A DNA stretch of 8,720 nt from JAAYCI01 sp964472465 (GTDB lineage: Bacteria > Bacillota > Clostridia > Oscillospirales > Ruminococcaceae): the NCBI GenBank assembly GCA_964472465.1, contig CAYYLW010000118.1:1-8720 (forward strand), given 5' to 3'. The position numbers and the translations under genes were made by a program. Of this stretch, positions 6,443 to 8,720 are shown one piece after another. The notes beneath the pieces are model-generated. The model was not told the origin of the DNA. It saw nothing but the letters and a program-made list of their open reading frames with translations, and ran no database searches. The number at the start of each line of letters is the position of its first letter. Position 1 is the stretch's first letter.

Positions 6443-6462
6443 TTATTTCAGGGCCTTATAAT
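6434..6462 (+). promoter_or_regulatory. Sigma-A-type promoter for the BMP/ABC transporter genes
   Basis: TTGCAA (6434-6439) and a perfect TATAAT (6457-6462) are separated by exactly 17 bases, the optimum for the housekeeping sigma factor. AT-rich sequence lies upstream. Transcription should start near 6468-6470, giving a leader of about 95 nt before ATG 6565. Confidence 0.82.
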
Positions 6463-6476
6463 AGCCACAATGCAGA

Positions 6477-6490
6477 TGTAAACGGTTACA
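6477..6490 (+). promoter_or_regulatory. cre-like / LacI-family operator palindrome
   Basis: TGTAAACGGTTACA is a near-perfect palindrome (12 of 14 positions symmetric) with the central CG typical of LacI/GalR-family operators. It fits the relaxed Bacillus CcpA cre consensus TGNAARCGNWWWCA. It lies about 8-20 bases downstream of the expected start site, a position where bound repressor blocks elongation or clearance. This suggests carbon catabolite repression, or control by a LacI-type regulator encoded outside the window. Confidence 0.65.
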
Positions 6491-6564
6491 TAACTGTTAC
6501 AATCTGCGAGTACAGCTTCAATACCGGCAGCATAGCTGCAAACCTTGAAGGAGGGTACCACAAC

Positions 6565-7650
6565 ATGAAAAAGCACTCAAAACTCTTTGCCGTTCTACTC
6601 GCTGTTACACTACTCGCTAGCCTGCTGGCCGCCTGTGGCGGAAGCGCCAGTTCTTCCTCTGCCGCCCCCGCCGCCCCGTCCGCCGCCTCTTCTGCCGCGG
6701 CCAGTTCTGCGCCTGCTGAAAGCACCCCCGCCGGTGGCCTGAAAGTGGCCATGCTGCTGCCCGGTGCCATCAACGATGGTGGCTGGAACACCATGGCCTA
6801 CACAGCCTTGACCGAAGCCGAAAAACAACTGAGCGCCGAGATTGCTTACACCGAAAATGTGAAGCAGAACGACCAAGTGCAACTGCTGCGGCAATACGCC
6901 ACCCAGGGCTACAATGTCATCATCGGCCATGGCTATGAGTTCAAAGACGCCCTGCTGCAAGTGGGCGAAGAGTTCCCCGACGTGAACTTCTTGAACTTTG
7001 GTTCCACCGATACCAACAACGACGTAAACGTGGGCTCTATCAGCTATGCTTACGGCGAAACCGGCGCTTTGATGGGCGTGCTGATTGGCATGCAGCCCGA
7101 CGTGACCAAAGTGGGCGTGGTGCACGCGTTTGAAAACCCCACCGGCCTCACCGAGACCAAAAACGTGGAGCGCTTTGCCAAAATGTACAACCCCGACATT
7201 GAATTCACCTACAGCTACACCCAAAACTGGGACGACATCAACCTGGCCAAAGAAGCCGCCACCGCCCTGCTGAACAATGGCGCGCAGGTCATCGTAAGCG
7301 ACATGTCCGGCCCGGCCGATGCCATGCTGCAAGCCGTGAAAGAAAAGGACGCCATGTACGTGGAAGTGACCTTTGATGCCCTGAGCCTGGCGCCCGAAAA
7401 CGTGCTGAGTTCTGCCGTGCACGATGCCACCAAAGCCACCCTGGAGGCCCTAAAAGACATCGAAGCCGGTAACTTCAAGGGCCAAGTGTATGAGTTTGGT
7501 ATTGAAGAAGGCGTTATGAGCGTGGGCGAATTTGGCCCCATGGTAACCGATGAGCAAAAAGCCGAAGTGGAAAAAATTCAGGCGGAAATCATCGCCGGTA
7601 CTGCTAATTTGATGACCATCGACGAAGTTTCCAGTGGCGCGGCCGCCTAA
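6565..7650 (+). CDS. BMP-family ABC transporter substrate-binding lipoprotein
   Basis: A 361-residue extracytoplasmic receptor. M-K-K-H-S-K is followed by a hydrophobic stretch and the lipobox L21-A-A-C24, so it should be lipid-anchored at C24. Residues 26-57 form a Ser/Ala/Pro-rich flexible linker. The mature domain begins L-K-V-A-M-L-L-P-G (59-67), then I69-N-D-G-G-W-N75, the first ligand-side loop of BMP-type periplasmic-binding folds; G-Y-N-V-I-I-G-H-G-Y and F-L-N-F-G-S-T follow as in the family. Members related to PnrA/BmpA bind purine nucleosides, while others bind unrelated small polar compounds, so the ligand is not settled. It has its own promoter, cre-like operator and a ribosome site AAGGAGGG at 6548-6555. 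The ATPase gene follows. Context next to the catabolic operon suggests it captures that pathway's substrate, which is inference. Confidence 0.9.
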   Translation: MKKHSKLFAVLLAVTLLASLLAACGGSASSSSAAPAAPSAASSAAASSAPAESTPAGGLKVAMLLPGAINDGGWNTMAYTALTEAEKQLSAEIAYTENVKQNDQVQLLRQYATQGYNVIIGHGYEFKDALLQVGEEFPDVNFLNFGSTDTNNDVNVGSISYAYGETGALMGVLIGMQPDVTKVGVVHAFENPTGLTETKNVERFAKMYNPDIEFTYSYTQNWDDINLAKEAATALLNNGAQVIVSDMSGPADAMLQAVKEKDAMYVEVTFDALSLAPENVLSSAVHDATKATLEALKDIEAGNFKGQVYEFGIEEGVMSVGEFGPMVTDEQKAEVEKIQAEIIAGTANLMTIDEVSSGAAA

Positions 7651-7692
7651 TAGGCCTCTTTCGGAACAGTTCTACCCAATCCGGTAATAAAA

Positions 7693-7723
7693 TGCGGCGG
7701 ACGGACATTTTCTGTCCGCCGCA
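7693..7723 (+). terminator. Strong 10-bp hairpin after the BMP gene (terminator-like, no U-tract)
   Basis: TGCGGCGGAC (7693-7702) pairs perfectly with GTCCGCCGCA (7714-7723) across an 11-base loop. The arm is followed by CCTTGTTAAAAAGG rather than a run of T, so termination would be weak. Between a receptor gene and its ATPase gene such a stem usually lets only part of the transcripts continue, or protects the upstream message, giving more binding protein than ATPase. Confidence 0.6.
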
Positions 7724-7735
7724 CCTTGTTAAAAA

Positions 7736-7763
7736 GGCCCGGTAAACTTTTGGGGTTCGGGCC
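7736..7763 (+). other. Second small hairpin directly before the ATPase ribosome site
   Basis: GGCCCG (7736-7741) is complementary to CGGGCC (7758-7763) across a 16-base loop. The 3' arm directly abuts the ribosome site GGAGGAGG (7764-7771). It could tune translation of the ATPase; it is short and may be fortuitous. Confidence 0.35.
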
Positions 7764-7771
7764 GGAGGAGG
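7764..7771 (+). promoter_or_regulatory. Ribosome binding site fixing a GTG start for the ATPase
   Basis: GGAGGAGG is six bases before GTG 7778, which is in frame with the ABC domain. The overlapping GTG at 7776 is in another frame and is rejected. Confidence 0.8.
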
Positions 7772-7777
7772 TTACGT

Positions 7778-8720
7778 GTGGACAATATCCTGAGCATTCG
7801 TGGTATCAGCAAGTATTTTCCCGGTGTTGTGGCCAATAAGGATGTGGATTTAGACATCCGGCCGGGGGAGATTCACGCACTTTTGGGCGAGAATGGCGCT
7901 GGCAAAACCACCTTGATGAACTGTATTTTCGGGATGTATACGCCTGAAGAGGGCAAGATTTTTTGGAAGGGCGAAGAGGTAAAAATTGCCAGCAGCAAAG
8001 ATGCCATTGCCCTGGGCATTGGCATGGTGCACCAGCATTTCATGTTGGTGAGCAATTTCTCTGTTATTGAGAGCATTGTACTGGGCTCTCAAGCCACGCC
8101 CGGGCCACTATTAAATTTGAAAAAAGCGCGCAGTGAACTGCTGGGGCTGATTGCCCAGTATGGGCTGAACGTTGACCTGGAAGCCGAAATTTGGCAGCTT
8201 CCTGTGGGCGTGCAGCAGCGTGTTGAAATTATCAAAACCCTATACCGCAACGCAGAAGTGTTGATTCTGGATGAGCCCACCGCGGTGCTTACCCCCCAGG
8301 AGACCAAAGACTTTTTCGACATTCTGCGCCGCCTGCGCGAAGCGGGCCGCAGCGTGATTATCATCACCCACAAGCTGGACGAGGTGATGGAGATTGCCGA
8401 CCGCGTAACCGTGATGCGCCTGGGCAAGGTGGTGGAAACCATCAACATCGCCGATGCTTCCCCGAAGATTCTGGCCTCGGCCATGGTGGGCAAGCAGATG
8501 GATTTAAGCTACGAAAAACGCGCCTGTTGCCCCGGCAAAACCCTGATGAAGGTGGAAAACGTCTGCTGCAAAACCGATAAGAACACCGACGCACTGACGG
8601 ATATCAGTTTTGAACTGCGTGCCGGCGAAGTGATGGGCGTGGCCGGTGTTTCCGGCAATGGCCAAACCGAGCTGGCCGAGGTGTTGAGCGGCCTGCGCCG
8701 CGTTACCAAAGGCACCCTCA
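7778..8720 (+). CDS. ABC transporter ATP-binding protein, dual-domain nucleoside/simple-sugar type (partial, runs off the right edge)
   Basis: Translation from GTG 7778 gives 314 residues without a stop; family members are about 500 residues with two ATPase domains. Domain 1 is complete: Walker A G37-E-N-G-A-G-K43-T-T, a Q-loop in G-M-V-H-Q-H-F-M, signature L141-P-V-G-V-Q-Q-R148, Walker B L-I-L-D-E-P-T-A-V-L-T-P-Q-E, and switch I-I-T-H-K-L-D-E. The signature has Pro where classical ABC proteins have Ser; I believe LPVG occurs in other BMP-linked ATPases, so this is not a defect. Domain 2 begins near residue 260 with G-V-A-G-V-S-G-N-G-Q-T-E-L, the lysine-less Walker A normal for this class. 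The H-Q-H-F and V-L-T-P-Q-E segments match ATPases of guanosine/nucleoside importers. It energises uptake through permeases expected just downstream. The substrate is the one bound by the preceding lipoprotein. Confidence 0.92.
   Translation, partial: MDNILSIRGISKYFPGVVANKDVDLDIRPGEIHALLGENGAGKTTLMNCIFGMYTPEEGKIFWKGEEVKIASSKDAIALGIGMVHQHFMLVSNFSVIESIVLGSQATPGPLLNLKKARSELLGLIAQYGLNVDLEAEIWQLPVGVQQRVEIIKTLYRNAEVLILDEPTAVLTPQETKDFFDILRRLREAGRSVIIITHKLDEVMEIADRVTVMRLGKVVETINIADASPKILASAMVGKQMDLSYEKRACCPGKTLMKVENVCCKTDKNTDALTDISFELRAGEVMGVAGVSGNGQTELAEVLSGLRRVTKGTL

Larger units (their letters stand above)
6160..6564 (+). other. Intergenic regulatory region between the catabolic operon and the transporter genes
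   Basis: This 405-nt gap is clearly more AT-rich than the flanking genes. The first ~240 bases are pyrimidine-rich on this strand and hold no convincing gene on either strand; short readings here lack ribosome sites and family resemblance. I found no GC hairpin followed by a T-run after 6159, so where the upstream operon terminates is unclear. TTCTCCTGC occurs twice (6290-6298, 6332-6340), 42 bases apart, with no known role. From about 6400 on there are dyads, a promoter, a cre-like operator and a leader of about 95 nt with two small hairpins (6472-6507; 6527-6539, GCAGC-ATA-GCTGC) before the ribosome site AAGGAGGG (6548-6555). Confidence 0.8.

Noticed and set aside
8198..8221. Pro in place of Ser in the ABC signature (L-P-V-G) as a broken ATPase
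   Set aside because: Walker A, Walker B and the switch histidine are intact, and I believe LPVG-type signatures are a normal variant in BMP-associated ATPases.
8640..8680. Second ATPase domain with Walker A lacking lysine (G-N-G-Q-T-E-L) as a defect
   Set aside because: The same lysine-less second domain is normal in dual-domain sugar/nucleoside ATPases such as RbsA-like proteins.

Overview
The window looks like a chromosomal piece of a GC-rich Gram-positive anaerobe, most likely a gut-type Clostridia member (Oscillospirales-like). The evidence is strong GGAGG ribosome sites before every gene, TTG and GTG starts, a lipoprotein with an L-A-A-C lipobox followed by a long Ser/Ala/Pro linker, an oxygen-sensitive-type 4-cysteine flavoprotein, and a cre-like operator. 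The taxonomic placement is inference. All genes are on the + strand; I saw no phage, insertion sequence, CRISPR array, tRNA or rRNA.

Region 1 (1-6159) is one tightly packed catabolic-looking operon of seven genes. In order they are: the C-terminal end of an FGGY-family sugar kinase; an iron-sulfur flavoprotein (Isf-like) with CX2CX2CX5C; three zinc-dependent medium-chain dehydrogenases (here A, B, C); a full-length homologue of methenyl-tetrahydromethanopterin cyclohydrolase (Mch); and a shorter, divergent second Mch-like protein. Gaps are -4, 20, 73, 3, 29 and 1 nt. The only long gap (73 nt, between dehydrogenases A and B) holds a perfect 14-bp RNA stem. A and C are close relatives with an altered catalytic motif (C-T-F/W-E in place of C-G-S-D), while B is canonical.

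Region 2 (6160-6564) is an AT-richer regulatory gap with a clear sigma-A promoter (TTGCAA-N17-TATAAT), a 14-bp cre/LacI-type palindrome just past the expected transcription start, and further dyads.

Region 3 (6565-8720) starts an ABC importer: a BMP-family lipoprotein receptor followed, after 127 nt with two hairpins, by a dual-domain nucleoside/sugar-type ATPase that runs off the window.

Together the genes read as uptake plus catabolism of an unidentified carbohydrate- or nucleoside-like compound: import by the BMP/ABC system, several NAD(P)-linked oxidoreductions, phosphorylation by the FGGY kinase, and a ring-hydrolysis-like step by the Mch pair. The Mch pair is the most unusual part. Mch is normally a C1 enzyme of methanogens and methylotrophs, and no other methanopterin gene is visible here. 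The possible undescribed system is this kinase/dehydrogenase/Mch-pair operon; its substrate cannot be read from the sequence.
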